From assembly GCA_938045475.1 (NCBI GenBank), contig CALIML010000001.1, positions 87,662 through 151,661 on the forward strand: DNA of 64,000 nt, in the 5' to 3' direction. The number at the start of each line of letters is the position of its first letter. Position 1 is the first letter of the stretch. The DNA is from an uncultured Sulfolobales archaeon (GTDB lineage: Archaea; Thermoproteota; Thermoprotei_A; Sulfolobales; Desulfurococcaceae). Below, in pieces: positions 44,265 through 53,635 of the stretch. The position numbers and the translations under genes were made by a program. The notes below the pieces were generated by a model, which saw nothing but the letters and a program-made list of their open reading frames with translations, was not told the origin of the DNA and ran no database searches.

Positions 44265-45683
44265 TTATGCTGCTTTTTCCTCTTCCTCTGCTAATCTCTC
44301 GGCTTCGTTTCTTAAAGTAGTAATGACTTCCTTTATAGTTTTTTCTCCGGTGAATATCAATGGCAGCTCTGTTTGAGCTATGGTATTCCACTTAGTATAC
44401 CATGCTGCTTTCCACGCTGTAGGGAACATCACTTTCTCCAGTATTCCGTTCACTGCATCTAGATCATCCTCTCTATAGAGCCTAACACTCCATACTAGCC
44501 TAACTTCTGGATCCTGGAATATCGCCGGCCATGTCTTTAGAAACTCAAATAACATCCAGCGCTTCCCTACATAGTAGTTGCCGTATCTGTCCCTATATCC
44601 AAGGAACTCCAATAATGCCTGAGCGTACTCTAAGTCAGTTTCCGATCTATTTCTTTTGACAAGAGCATAGATACAGCTATCTAACAGCCCCCAGGGCTGT
44701 TGTTTGGCTGGCACTATGCTAGCCTTCTTTGCAATTCTAGATCTCGAGGGATCATTAAAATACCCAAGGTAGTACTCCGCATTAACGTTATAGAAGTATT
44801 TCCCGGTAGCGAACTCGCCTAAGTAGTCCGTTTGCTTCATAGTTAAGACACCTCTTGGAACCCAATTATTGTCCCACGCTCGCTTCCAGTCCTTTAAAAC
44901 TTCTTCGGCCAGCGTTCCAACATCAAATGTAGGATGGTAGGGCCATTTATCTTCCCACATAGCTTCGTTCCCGCCTTGATTAATTACTTCAAGGACGAAC
45001 GCCCACGGGATTCCAAACGGTTCATTATACCATGAAGGTAGCAACGGATGCTCCGTGATTTTCTTAGCGGCTAATCTTTCCACGTAGTCGTACATGTCCT
45101 TCCACGTATATGGATAGTCGCCTGACATACCTGCTTTATCCAAAAGTTCTTCGTTGGTTAAAATGCATCCATATGCAGATATATAATATGGCAGTCCATA
45201 CAACTTATTCTCCACTGTATACGCTTCTTTGACGGCTGGGTACATCTCTTTTACTGCATCTGATATATTGTAGGGCACTATGTCAGTTGCTTTTATGTCA
45301 TCTATAGGCGTGATCCAGCCAGCCTTAGACCACGTTACAGTTGCGTATGGATATGCATATACTATGTCCAGGGGATAGCCTGCGGCCAACCGGCTCTGTG
45401 TAGCAACAGTTAAGTCTCCAGATAATTGTTCAACCCTAGTCCTCTTATCCGACGGGATCAACCACTGTCTATCAAATTCAGCCACATTCTCTTTGACTAC
45501 ATCGGGCCTAAACCCACCAATAGCAAATACTAGTGATGCACTAGGCCCGGTAACAGCTGGCGCAGGCGCGGGTGTAGGGCTGATGCCAAAGTATGATGCA
45601 ATAGCGCCAACAGCTACTCCACCAGCAAATGCGCCTAAGAATTTGAGAAAGTTTCTTCTAGACTGCGAAGGAGGTGAAGACAT
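44265..45683 (-). CDS. Sugar ABC transporter solute-binding protein with Tat-type signal
   Basis: A 472-residue family 1 extracellular binding protein. The N-terminus SQSRRNFLKFLGAFAGGVAV holds a twin-arginine motif R9-R10-N-F-L-K, so export is probably by the Tat pathway as a folded protein. A Thr/Pro/Ala-rich stretch (SPTPAPAPAVTGP) follows as a linker from the membrane. The body has LPYYISAYGCILTNEELLDK, FATGKYFYNVNAEYYLG and many Trp/Tyr residues, as usual for sugar ligands. ATG 45683 follows GAGGAGAGTGGT. It heads the importer operon and is divergent from the ceramidase-like gene. Confidence 0.88.
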   Translation of the reverse strand: MSSPPSQSRRNFLKFLGAFAGGVAVGAIASYFGISPTPAPAPAVTGPSASLVFAIGGFRPDVVKENVAEFDRQWLIPSDKRTRVEQLSGDLTVATQSRLAAGYPLDIVYAYPYATVTWSKAGWITPIDDIKATDIVPYNISDAVKEMYPAVKEAYTVENKLYGLPYYISAYGCILTNEELLDKAGMSGDYPYTWKDMYDYVERLAAKKITEHPLLPSWYNEPFGIPWAFVLEVINQGGNEAMWEDKWPYHPTFDVGTLAEEVLKDWKRAWDNNWVPRGVLTMKQTDYLGEFATGKYFYNVNAEYYLGYFNDPSRSRIAKKASIVPAKQQPWGLLDSCIYALVKRNRSETDLEYAQALLEFLGYRDRYGNYYVGKRWMLFEFLKTWPAIFQDPEVRLVWSVRLYREDDLDAVNGILEKVMFPTAWKAAWYTKWNTIAQTELPLIFTGEKTIKEVITTLRNEAERLAEEEEKAA

Positions 45684-45797
45684 ACCACTCTCCTCATATG
45701 ATAAGGAGCCGTAAGTAATTAATAAATATTACTATAGGCTTAAAGCTTCTCTGACCTATATGTAGTTTAATAGATATTTTGGACGAGGATCGATCTC

Positions 45798-47069
45798 ATG
45801 AACGTAGGGTACGGTAAAGCTGCTATAACTCCTGTGAATGGTACACATAGGCTTGCTGGATACATCAAGAGAGCAAGGCCATCGGCATGCGTACTTGACG
45901 ACCTCTATATAAAAACTATCGTATATGGATCAGAGAAGGGTGATCATCTATTAGTAATGACGAGCGTAGATCTTCTTGCCGTAGATGAAATGATGGTGAA
46001 TGACATGCGGAGAATAGTTAAGGAATTAACAGGCTCGCAAGAGATCATAGTAGCTGCTACACACACTCACTCTGCTCCGTCAACATTATTTAGAGACCCT
46101 ATTCTAGCTATGTTCTCCACGGAATTCAATGAAGATTACTATCAGTACTTTTTATCTGGTTTTGAAAAATCTCTTCGAGAAGCCTATAATGGAGTGGAGA
46201 AAGCTAAATGCGTGGTGGCCACGGTGAATGTCCAAGGCATTGCTACTAATAGAAACGATCCAAGCATACCCATAGATAATAACGTCACAGTCCTTAAGTG
46301 TTGCGGCAATAAAGTAAAGGCGGGGGTAATAAATTATGGAGTTCACCCTACAGTGTTAGGGCCTGACAACACGTGCGTATCAAGAGATCTCGTTGGAGTA
46401 ACTGAAGACATATTAAGTGAGAAAAGTGGAGTGGACTTTGTATTCATTAATGGTGCTGCTGGAGATGTGTCAACAAGGTTTACTAGGAGAAACCGGACAT
46501 ATGATGAAGTAATTAGGCTTGGAGAGCAGTTGGCTGACAACATCATAAATGAAATGAGCAATGCTCAATGGAAAGAGATAGAAGGTTCCTCACTATATAG
46601 AAACTCTAAGTTAATTAACTTAGAGTATGATATTAAAAAGTTTGAGTTCATATCAAATGAGTCCTTTATGAAGCTGAGGTTAATAGAATCACTTCATGAT
46701 GTAAAGCACAGTCGTGTAGCTGAATCAATAGCGGAAGCTTTAGACGCAACTAGGTTAATTCAAGGCAGTATCCGTGGAAGGCGTTTTGTAACCATAGTGA
46801 TTACAGCTTATTTAATTGACCGACGCCTAGGACTCATAGTGTTTCCAGGCGAAGCCCCATCGAAGATCGCGTTAGACTGCAGGAAACTTACTAATATAGA
46901 AACGATCTTCGCTGGATACGCTAATGGCTACTACGGATACTTCAGTAATAAAACTATTACAGGAACATATGAAGACTTAATGACATTATTCACTAAAGAA
47001 AGCGTTGAGAATGTATGTAGCAGCGTTGTGAATCTATGTGGTTGGATGGAGAAACTAGCTATTAGTTAG
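45798..47069 (+). CDS. Neutral/alkaline ceramidase-like amidase domain protein
   Basis: A 423-residue protein matching the N-terminal domain of neutral/alkaline non-lysosomal ceramidase. Family marks are VGYGKAAITPVNG at the N-terminus, LLVMTSVDLLAVDEMM, VAATHTHSAPSTL (about 92-104, zinc-binding H-x-H), GVHPTVLGPDNTCVSRD with another His, and VFINGAAGDVSTR (about 213-225). No signal peptide is visible, so it probably acts inside the cell. Archaea lack ceramide; a role in removing an acyl group from an imported amino-sugar compound would fit the neighbouring nanE, kinase and importer genes. That is inference. Confidence 0.75.
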   Translation: MNVGYGKAAITPVNGTHRLAGYIKRARPSACVLDDLYIKTIVYGSEKGDHLLVMTSVDLLAVDEMMVNDMRRIVKELTGSQEIIVAATHTHSAPSTLFRDPILAMFSTEFNEDYYQYFLSGFEKSLREAYNGVEKAKCVVATVNVQGIATNRNDPSIPIDNNVTVLKCCGNKVKAGVINYGVHPTVLGPDNTCVSRDLVGVTEDILSEKSGVDFVFINGAAGDVSTRFTRRNRTYDEVIRLGEQLADNIINEMSNAQWKEIEGSSLYRNSKLINLEYDIKKFEFISNESFMKLRLIESLHDVKHSRVAESIAEALDATRLIQGSIRGRRFVTIVITAYLIDRRLGLIVFPGEAPSKIALDCRKLTNIETIFAGYANGYYGYFSNKTITGTYEDLMTLFTKESVENVCSSVVNLCGWMEKLAIS

Positions 47070-48552
47070 TGTAATTGGTGTTATAAAATCTTTCAACACA
47101 TCAACCCGCTCTAAAATTACGGGCTTTAGCATGCTCATGCACTCTTTTATCCCTTCAGCTGACGCTAGACCCCATATAGGGAGCATGCTGGAGTTCTCAA
47201 AAAGTCAGATTAGCACAATCATGCTAACTTCGGGGCGAGTCAACGCCTGTCCAGCTAAACGTAACCTACTTCTAGTCGTAGACGAGGTTAGGGTAGATGA
47301 GGCGGTTTCAGCAGGCTGATTAGAAGTTGAGGGAAGAGACGTGTGAAAATAGCAAATAGCATTACTTGAAAGATTCATGTAAGCTGCTGGCCTGGGTCTA
47401 TTGAACCCTGCTTTTTAGGCCCTCTTCAATCTGCTACCCTTCAACCTTTTACCAAGCCCTTTTAACTTCCCATGCACTTTCTAGCAGTGCTTCACAGCGC
47501 TTCGAATTGCGATTTAGTTTAAATTACATTAAATTCTTGGTCGACACCTCCTGACAATAGAGAGGGGTTAGCTTAACACTTTTTGTTTAAAATATGCTCA
47601 TAAAGTGCAAGAAATGCCTACTTTTACGGTTATTAAAGAAGATCTTAGTCTTTACTTTATAGCCGTGCATAGGCTTGTGCCTATCCACACCATTGGAATT
47701 TCCGAGGAGAAATTAGCAAAGGAGATGTTAGAGATCATAGCTGGTTTACAGGCCAATAAGCCTAGGGGAAACACATCGAAACCACTAAGGGAAAGGGCGA
47801 AACCGTAGAAGAGTGAATGAGAGAACTCATCAAAACACTAAAGACCGCATTCCTAACGTCAGTAGCCCTAGCCATGGTTACTGCAAATGCTGTTAGGAAA
47901 AAGCCCACCTAACGATCAAGGAAACGCTCGGAGTATTTTATGAATAAGCTATCGGCCTCGTTTAACGCTTTCAGAAAGAAGTCCGGCAAGTCTTATCAGA
48001 GCCCAAGGCAGCTGAAAATAGTGGATCTAATGATGATGCTCTTAGGGGCGGCACTAATGCCATACTACAGGGAAAGAGAGATAGAGCAAACACGACGTTC
48101 ATAGATATCGACTCGAAGTATGAGGAAAAGTTGAAAGTAAGCCGCAAAAACTAGCGTGAACATACTCTTAGACACCCTCCACGCACTTGGGATAAGGGTT
48201 TGCTTCATCAACCAACAAAGCATAGTCTTTTAGTTCTTCATTATTTAGAGCAGTCTGCTTCCTCCTCAGATTTAAGCTTTAGGTTTAGGCCTAGCAATGT
48301 CATCATAGTGTCTAGGGATCTTCGTAACGGTCCTCACCGAGCCTAAAGCTTAAAAGGCGGCTTCTTAACGAAGAACTAAAAGAAGTCCTTAATTGGAGTG
48401 TTATTGGCTGTTTTTGATCTCTTGATACTCGTATTGTCTTCCAGCTCTTCAACTTTCCCTCATAGCTCATGGATGTTGGTGGGACCTTAGGGTTTCTGGA
48501 ATGCTGCAGAGTTAAATATGAGGAGTTAGCAATATAGAGAGTGTAGTGGGGT
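47070..48552. other. Gene-poor, degraded region with small open frames
   Basis: About 1.5 kb with no full-length gene. Small frames seen on the plus strand are 47605-47808 (67 codons, GTG, with ISEEKLAKEMLEIIAGLQAN), 47817-47912 (31 codons, MRELIKTLKTAFLTSVALAM) and 47940-48104 (54 codons, with LKIVDLMMMLLGAALMPYY). They follow one another and have coding-like composition but no family match, and may be broken pieces of one lost element. A 13-bp inverted repeat TTTAAGCTTTAGG/CCTAAAGCTTAAA spans 48271-48354 with a 58-base loop. GCATGC-type motifs recur near 47128 and 47191. Confidence 0.45.
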
Positions 48553-48696
48553 ATGGCTGTGATAGCTGATGTTGCGACTCTTATTACGGCCATAGGGGCT
48601 TTCATAGTGGCTATAGGTGGCTTCTACTTGATTTTAAGAGTGGCGGCGCTTGTTGATGAGCTGAGGGAGAAGGTTAAGGGAATGAAAGTTGAGTAA
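48553..48696 (+). CDS. 47-residue single-span membrane protein
   Basis: A short frame with one clear membrane segment: MAVIADVATLITAIGAFIVA, then IGGFYLILRV, and an amphipathic charged tail (ALVDELREKVKGMKVE). ATG 48553 is preceded by GTGGGGT, and a GTTAAATATG TATA-like element lies about 40 bases upstream. Its end overlaps the next gene by eight bases, an arrangement typical of a coupled pair. I do not recognise the family. The good ribosome site and overlap argue that it is a real gene in an otherwise decayed region. Confidence 0.5.
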   Translation: MAVIADVATLITAIGAFIVAIGGFYLILRVAALVDELREKVKGMKVE

Positions 48697-48934
48697 CTTT
48701 CTCACCATCTTTTTTAAGAAAAGGTTTTATTCCATTTTCTCCACAATCCTCAGCCTCACCGGCGGGTTCTTCGTAATCCTCGGCCTCATCTACTTCCTTA
48801 AGTTTCCCGCGCTTCATTACCACGCTTACGCGGTTTTACTAATTCTATTCTCTTCACTAATGCTGGCCGAGGGACTAGCACTAATCGTGTATAGCGCTCA
48901 GTTAAGGCAATTACTTAAATCAATGCGGAGGTAA
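48689..48934 (+). CDS. 81-residue two-span membrane protein
   Basis: A small integral membrane protein with two hydrophobic spans, about 13-37 (FSTILSLTGGFFVILGLIYF) and 45-70 (AYAVLLILFSSLMLAEGLAL), with positively charged ends (FFKKRF; KSMRR). TTG 48689 lies within the end of the 47-residue membrane protein, giving an 8-base overlap. The two probably work together. The family and function are unknown; similar size and overlap occur in holin-like, toxin-like and accessory membrane pairs, but nothing here decides between them. Confidence 0.5.
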   Translation: MSNFLTIFFKKRFYSIFSTILSLTGGFFVILGLIYFLKFPALHYHAYAVLLILFSSLMLAEGLALIVYSAQLRQLLKSMRR

Positions 48935-49578
48935 GCCTTAATTCTTCATAAAAGCCCCGACTCACATCATTATCCCCGCCAACATCAGTTGTAGCCGCGG
49001 ATTTTAGGCTAAAAAGGCTATCAAGCAAAAGCGGGGTTCAACACACCAGAGGTAGTTGGCTGGGAGATTAAGCTGTGCGACAAATAGCCGTTCAGGCGAG
49101 GAGTCGGCCCACCTTCCGCTTGAGTCTAAGCCAGAAACCTTTGAGGATGGAGTAGAGTTAATTGAGTTCTTCAGAAGCATCGTCAACTAACATGGTTTTA
49201 AGGAGAGCCAGCCAAGAGATCTAGAGGTGATGGCCTCTGTACTAATGACTCTCAAGAGGGCAATGTCGTTGGCTCCAGTTGAAGTTAACGCAGCCATAGC
49301 GTCCGTTAGGGTGTAGAGATGAAGGGCCGCTCATCCCCGTCACTACATTTGTTTACTCTCACATCATCAGCACTCCTCTCATCAATTCCCATGGGCGGGG
49401 AAGCAATAGTCGTGCCTATGGACTACTCCGGTGTTTGATCAGGCATGGACAAACTGAAGCCGGCAACGTCATTACAGCGCTGCCGAGGACTCACAGCGAG
49501 TTCAACGTCTCAAAATCCATCACTATAGCGCAGAGCTCAGGGAAGTAACTGTGGACGGCGTCGACTGATCTTCTATAG
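48935..49578. other. Second part of the degraded region
   Basis: About 640 bases without a gene. Short coding-like runs occur in shifting frames on the plus strand, for example VMASVLMTLKRAMSLAPVEV near 49225-49320 and SIPMGGEAIVVPMDYSGV near 49380-49440, which would fit a frameshifted former gene. None has a start with a ribosome site. It ends at the 3' end of the threonyl-tRNA synthetase gene. Confidence 0.4.
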
Positions 49579-51420
49579 CTAAGTGAAGTAGTTGAAGCTG
49601 GGTCTCTGGCTTACAAGCATTGGGAGGGTCTGGGGGACTTGTAGGTAGCCCTCTATCTCTCTGCTTACTAACTCGTATAGCTCACTTACCTTCATTGCCC
49701 TCTGATCATTTGTTCTCCTCTCCCTAACATTTATGGTTCTCGTTTCAGCCTCTCTCCTACCTACTACAGCTATGTACGGTATCCACTCGCGCCCTGCGTC
49801 ACGGATCTTTCTCCCAAGGGACTCATCCCTGTCGTCCACGTCGACTCTCAGCCCCCTCTCAGCCAGTTCTCGAGCTACATCGATTGCGTAGTCCAGCACC
49901 TCCCTCGACACTGGGATTACCCTGACTTGTATTGGGGACATCCATGTGGGTATGTGCGGAGTCTCACCGCTTTTCTCAGCTTTAGCTGCTGCGTCGAGAA
50001 CCATGTATATGTACCTCTCAATAGATCCTATTAATGCAGTGTGTATTATTACTGGATGCCTCTTCCTACCTCCTTCATCAACATAAGTTATTCCAAACCT
50101 CTCTCCATTGCCGACATCTATTTGAAACGTAGCTATCTCCCTGGGTCTACCGACATTGTCTATTACATGGTACTCTACGTTTAGAACCCAGTAGTATATT
50201 CCTCCAGGTATTAAGCATATTAATACCGGCCTTTTCTCTCTCTCTACGAATTTAACTAAGTAGTCGAAGTGTTCTTTAAAGAAGTCCTCAGTGACGTTGT
50301 ACAGCGCTACGTATCTCCTACCCACTTTTGCTGCTTCCTCATGTATCTTAGCCTGCACCTTGAAGGATTCTTCAACTGCCTGCTCAAGATCCTTGGTCAA
50401 TATGTGGAGGTCGGGCATGTAGAACTTCCTAGTCCTAAAGCATAAGTTCAGCTCGCCGCGCTGCTCAAGCCTATAGCTATCAGCTACTTCAAACACTCCT
50501 AAGGGCAGGTTTCTGTAGCTAATTACCCAGTCCTTTATCATTGAGAACTGTTGGTGGCAGGCTGCGTAGCGGAGCAAGTACTTCCTCCCATCTACATCAA
50601 GGCTGTAGAGCCTGTCGCCGAATAGCTTAGCGTGTTCATAGACTGGCTTAAGTGATAGGTCAAATGTATTGGTTCCCTTAACTCTCAATATGGGTATTCC
50701 AAGGCCTCTCGCCACGATCCATGAGTACTCCTCAACAGCCTCCATAATGGCTGCTGCATGAGGTCCATACCTCATGTGGCCGTAGTCACTGAAGGACTCC
50801 CACTCAAAGCCGTATTTCTTACAATAGTCGTTTACTCTATTCTCTCCGCCTTCAAGCTCTCTTCCATAAACTTCTTTTTCAACTAGCACTCTTAGCTCAT
50901 AGTCTTTAGAGTAATTGAATTCCCCTGGGCTAAATACTTCTCCACTCGGAGTAAGCACTAAGTACTCCTTCCTTACCTCAGGCCTACGGACTTCTCCTAC
51001 TTCAGGACTAATGGTTTTCGACAGCTCGCTGAGAGGGTGTCCATAGCACTCAAGTTGAAACGCCTTATACCAGCCAAAGGGAGCTCTATGTACTCCTATT
51101 GATAGAATTGATGAGAGTTCCTTGCTTAGCAATTCAAGTACTTCGAGTGCTTTAAGAGGGGGAGCCAAGTTGCTTGATAAGTGGGCGTATGGGTAAACAA
51201 CTACTTCAGTTGGCTTAACGACGTTTACAGCATCGACTACTTCATTCACTGCTTTCTTAACTACATTTAAGTCATCTCCGTTCTCAACTGTAGTAAAGAT
51301 CACTAGAGCATTATTGAACTCTCCACCACCTGCGCCAGCCTCTTCAGCTTCCTCAAATGATTTTTCAACAACTCTGTATGAAAACCTTCTCGCGTGAATA
51401 AGCAGCAATCTCAACTCCAC
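49579..51420 (-). CDS. thrS: Threonyl-tRNA synthetase, archaeal full-length type
   Basis: A 613-residue class II synthetase. The archaeal N-terminal editing domain, of the D-aminoacyl-tRNA deacylase fold, is at about 1-140 (LLLIHARRFSYRVV, ALVIFTTVENGDD, VVVYPYAHLSSNLA). The catalytic core has motif 2 SYRLEQRGELNLCFRTRKFY and the zinc-binding HQQF/CHQQ region, followed by the motif-3 equivalent TALIGSIERYIYMVLD. The C-terminal anticodon domain begins near 505 (MSPIQVRVIPVS). Several Thermoproteota split editing and catalysis into two proteins; here one gene holds both. GTG 51420 follows AGAGGTA. Confidence 0.93.
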   Translation of the reverse strand: MELRLLLIHARRFSYRVVEKSFEEAEEAGAGGGEFNNALVIFTTVENGDDLNVVKKAVNEVVDAVNVVKPTEVVVYPYAHLSSNLAPPLKALEVLELLSKELSSILSIGVHRAPFGWYKAFQLECYGHPLSELSKTISPEVGEVRRPEVRKEYLVLTPSGEVFSPGEFNYSKDYELRVLVEKEVYGRELEGGENRVNDYCKKYGFEWESFSDYGHMRYGPHAAAIMEAVEEYSWIVARGLGIPILRVKGTNTFDLSLKPVYEHAKLFGDRLYSLDVDGRKYLLRYAACHQQFSMIKDWVISYRNLPLGVFEVADSYRLEQRGELNLCFRTRKFYMPDLHILTKDLEQAVEESFKVQAKIHEEAAKVGRRYVALYNVTEDFFKEHFDYLVKFVEREKRPVLICLIPGGIYYWVLNVEYHVIDNVGRPREIATFQIDVGNGERFGITYVDEGGRKRHPVIIHTALIGSIERYIYMVLDAAAKAEKSGETPHIPTWMSPIQVRVIPVSREVLDYAIDVARELAERGLRVDVDDRDESLGRKIRDAGREWIPYIAVVGRREAETRTINVRERRTNDQRAMKVSELYELVSREIEGYLQVPQTLPMLVSQRPSFNYFT

Positions 51421-51437
51421 TACCTCTACTTAAAGCA

Positions 51438-51860
51438 CTACTGTATTGGCGAATACCTTTGCTCTCTCTCGCCTACTTGCTGCATAGCTTGTTGAAATAG
51501 TGGTGGAAGCGGTGGAGGTACGCCGAGTGCTTTACTAATAATTATTACGTCAGCCAGCACATTCGTGAAGGCTGTTTGAATGAATTGCGCTGGAACTTTC
51601 TTTTCACTAATTATTTGATTACACAACTTCTTGCCTTCATCACTCCTCGGGACGATCATGGCCTGCCCCTTCAAGCTTATGTGGACAACTGGTGGAGTAG
51701 TTGATATAGTTAGCGCAAAAGGAATTACTACTGCTTCATCCCTTCTATAGGGCTGTGAGGAAGGCATGTGCAAGCTCACTTGGAACTGTATTTGCGGAGG
51801 CAGTGCTTCAGTCAACCTTTCAGCAGTAATGCTTGAAATACTCGATAAGATTGTATACAC
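51438..51860 (-). CDS. Conserved-looking small protein of unknown function
   Basis: A protein of about 140 residues with several beta strands in the middle (QIQFQVSLHM, AVVIPFALTISTTPPVVHIS, LKGQAMIVPRSD) and a C-terminal helix with a Pro-rich end (GVPPPLPPLF). The strand pattern and the phrase PPVVHISLKG bring the SecB-like fold to mind, but I cannot confirm it. GTG 51860 is preferred, because GAGGTG lies six bases before it. It is 17 bases upstream of thrS and shares its transcript. Confidence 0.55.
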   Translation of the reverse strand: MYTILSSISSITAERLTEALPPQIQFQVSLHMPSSQPYRRDEAVVIPFALTISTTPPVVHISLKGQAMIVPRSDEGKKLCNQIISEKKVPAQFIQTAFTNVLADVIIISKALGVPPPLPPLFQQAMQQVGEREQRYSPIQ

Positions 51861-51985
51861 ATAGCACACCTCTATTCAATACTCCTAGAATCTCAGTATT
51901 GTTAATATATTGTTTTGCCTCCCCCATTGCCTGCAGCGTAAACAATATTTAGTGAAGCCAGGCAGTTTTTATCGAGGTAGTTGGA

Positions 51986-52735
51986 GTGAGCATATTAATT
52001 ATATCGGATATACATGGGAACTTAACTGCATTAAAAGCTGTTCTCGAAGACTCCAAAGGATGGAGCGACATATGGGTTTTAGGGGACTTAGTGGACTATG
52101 GCCCTGAGCCCCACTTAGTTGTGGATTTAATTAAGGATTTAAAGCCGAGCATTATAGTTATGGGGAACCACGACTATGCCGTAGTGCACGGCGTTGATTG
52201 CAGGTGTGGAGAGGAAGTACATGAGTTAAGCGTCTACACTAGGCTAAACATATCCCTTAAGCTTTTATCTAGAGAGCAGGTCTATTGGTTGAAGAACTTA
52301 AGTATATCTGCCGACGCTAGCGTAGCCAGCAGGAGAGTTTATGCAGTGCATGGAAGCCCTAGTGATCCATTGTATGGCTACATGAAGCCCAATCTGCCTC
52401 ACAACGCTCTACTCAACATGCTTTCCCTGAAGCAGTCTAAATATAGTTTAAGCAGCAGGACTATAGATGTAGATGCAGTTGTAGCTGGACACACCCACAT
52501 ACCTATGAAAATAGTTATGCGCAATACCGCAGTCTTTAACCCTGGGAGCGTTGGCCAGCCTAGAGATGGAGATCCTAGGGCTTCCTACGGATTGCTGGAC
52601 CCCGATAGCTTTGAATTTAGAGTAATCCGAGTCAAATACGACGTAGACGCCGTCGTAAATAAGCTTAAACACCTCAACTTAGAGGAAAAGTACTTGACGT
52701 GGCTTGAGAGAATACTTAGGCAGGGGAGTACGTAG
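51986..52735 (+). CDS. Metallophosphoesterase (YfcE/MJ0936-like)
   Basis: A 249-residue calcineurin-like phosphoesterase. All metal and catalytic motifs are visible: SDIHGN (7-12), GDLVDYG (about 33-39), GNHD (about 63-66), VHGSP (about 120-124), and GHTHIP (about 167-172) with the FNPGSVGQPRDGD ending typical of the family. Members hydrolyse phosphodiesters with Mn or Ni; the substrate is unknown. GTG 51986 starts behind TTGGA. It is divergent from the thrS operon. Confidence 0.9.
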   Translation: MSILIISDIHGNLTALKAVLEDSKGWSDIWVLGDLVDYGPEPHLVVDLIKDLKPSIIVMGNHDYAVVHGVDCRCGEEVHELSVYTRLNISLKLLSREQVYWLKNLSISADASVASRRVYAVHGSPSDPLYGYMKPNLPHNALLNMLSLKQSKYSLSSRTIDVDAVVAGHTHIPMKIVMRNTAVFNPGSVGQPRDGDPRASYGLLDPDSFEFRVIRVKYDVDAVVNKLKHLNLEEKYLTWLERILRQGST

Positions 52736-52891
52736 GCCGGCTGATGAACTTCCACATCTCCTACAATACTATAAATGCATAACCCTAGCATTACGGGGCA
52801 GGGGGCTCTCAGTTTACTAATGCTCCTTTAATTATCCTTTATTAGTGCGAGATTTGAGTAACCTATAGAGGAAATCGCGCGGAGGATGCTT

Positions 52892-53506
52892 ATGAGTAGC
52901 GATAGCGAAGTCTATATGGAGGAGGGGCGCTTGACTTATAAAACAAAGATCCATAATTATGATGTCACCGTTGTCCACGCCAAATGCCCCGTCTCCAAAT
53001 TCGCTGTAAGTATTGAAGCTAAGTCTCAGGAGGCGTTTGGAGACGCTGTTAAAGGTCTCGCATACGTAGTACCTATACAGAAGCTGGCGTTTGATGAAGA
53101 GTTGAGCAGTGCGACACTAAGGCTGTTCGATAGGCTTGTAGGCGTCTACAGCGATGGAAGAGTATCGTTCTGTGCGGAGAACCTTAATGATGCTGCAGAA
53201 GTTCTTAGAGGAGTTGATGAAGCGCTACGTAAAGCTAAAGAGTACGTAAAGCTCTACGGCGCTCCAAGCAATAGCGATGTAAAGAGGCTCCTCAAGCTCA
53301 GCGCCATAGATCTATACAAATACCTCCCGAAGACTAACTGCAGAAAGTGTGGTGAAGCAACATGCCTTGCTTTTGCAGTCAAAGTCCTTTCAGGAGATAG
53401 AAAGCTTAAGGAATGCCCATTGCTATTAGAGGAAAACGTTAAGGAAATAAAAAGGACTTATGGAACTCTAGCATCAATAGCTCTTGGAATAGCGTTTCCC
53501 CACTAA
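52892..53506 (+). CDS. Orphan protein with C-terminal 4Fe-4S (CODH/ACS gamma-type) domain
   Basis: A protein of about 204 residues. The last 70 residues form the Fe-S domain found in the CODH/ACS gamma subunit and in related proteins: YLPKTNCRKCGEATCLAFAV, then C-x8-range GDRKLKECPLL, which gives four cysteines for a 4Fe-4S cluster. The first 125 residues are an alpha/beta domain that I do not recognise; it includes the conserved-looking SDGRVSFCAENLNDA. ATG 52892 has GGAGG seven bases upstream. No CODH/ACS or corrinoid genes are nearby, so this is probably a stand-alone redox or metal-handling protein. Confidence 0.75.
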   Translation: MSSDSEVYMEEGRLTYKTKIHNYDVTVVHAKCPVSKFAVSIEAKSQEAFGDAVKGLAYVVPIQKLAFDEELSSATLRLFDRLVGVYSDGRVSFCAENLNDAAEVLRGVDEALRKAKEYVKLYGAPSNSDVKRLLKLSAIDLYKYLPKTNCRKCGEATCLAFAVKVLSGDRKLKECPLLLEENVKEIKRTYGTLASIALGIAFPH

Positions 53507-53635
53507 CGAGACTTAGCGATATCTAACTTATCTCCGTTAGCGTTGTTGGCCATACCCACTGGATCCTTGCTTCACTAACTGGGCGTTGAGCCAGGTTGAG
53601 CCTAATGCACTTGGCTCTCACCTACCTACATATAC

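Noticed and set aside
47128..47198. Recurring AGCATGCT motifs as a possible repeat array or origin
   Set aside because: Only two copies without regular spacing; too short to separate from chance.
52740..52780. CTGATGA near 52741 as box C of a C/D guide RNA
   Set aside because: No matching D box or second C'/D' pair within the expected distance.
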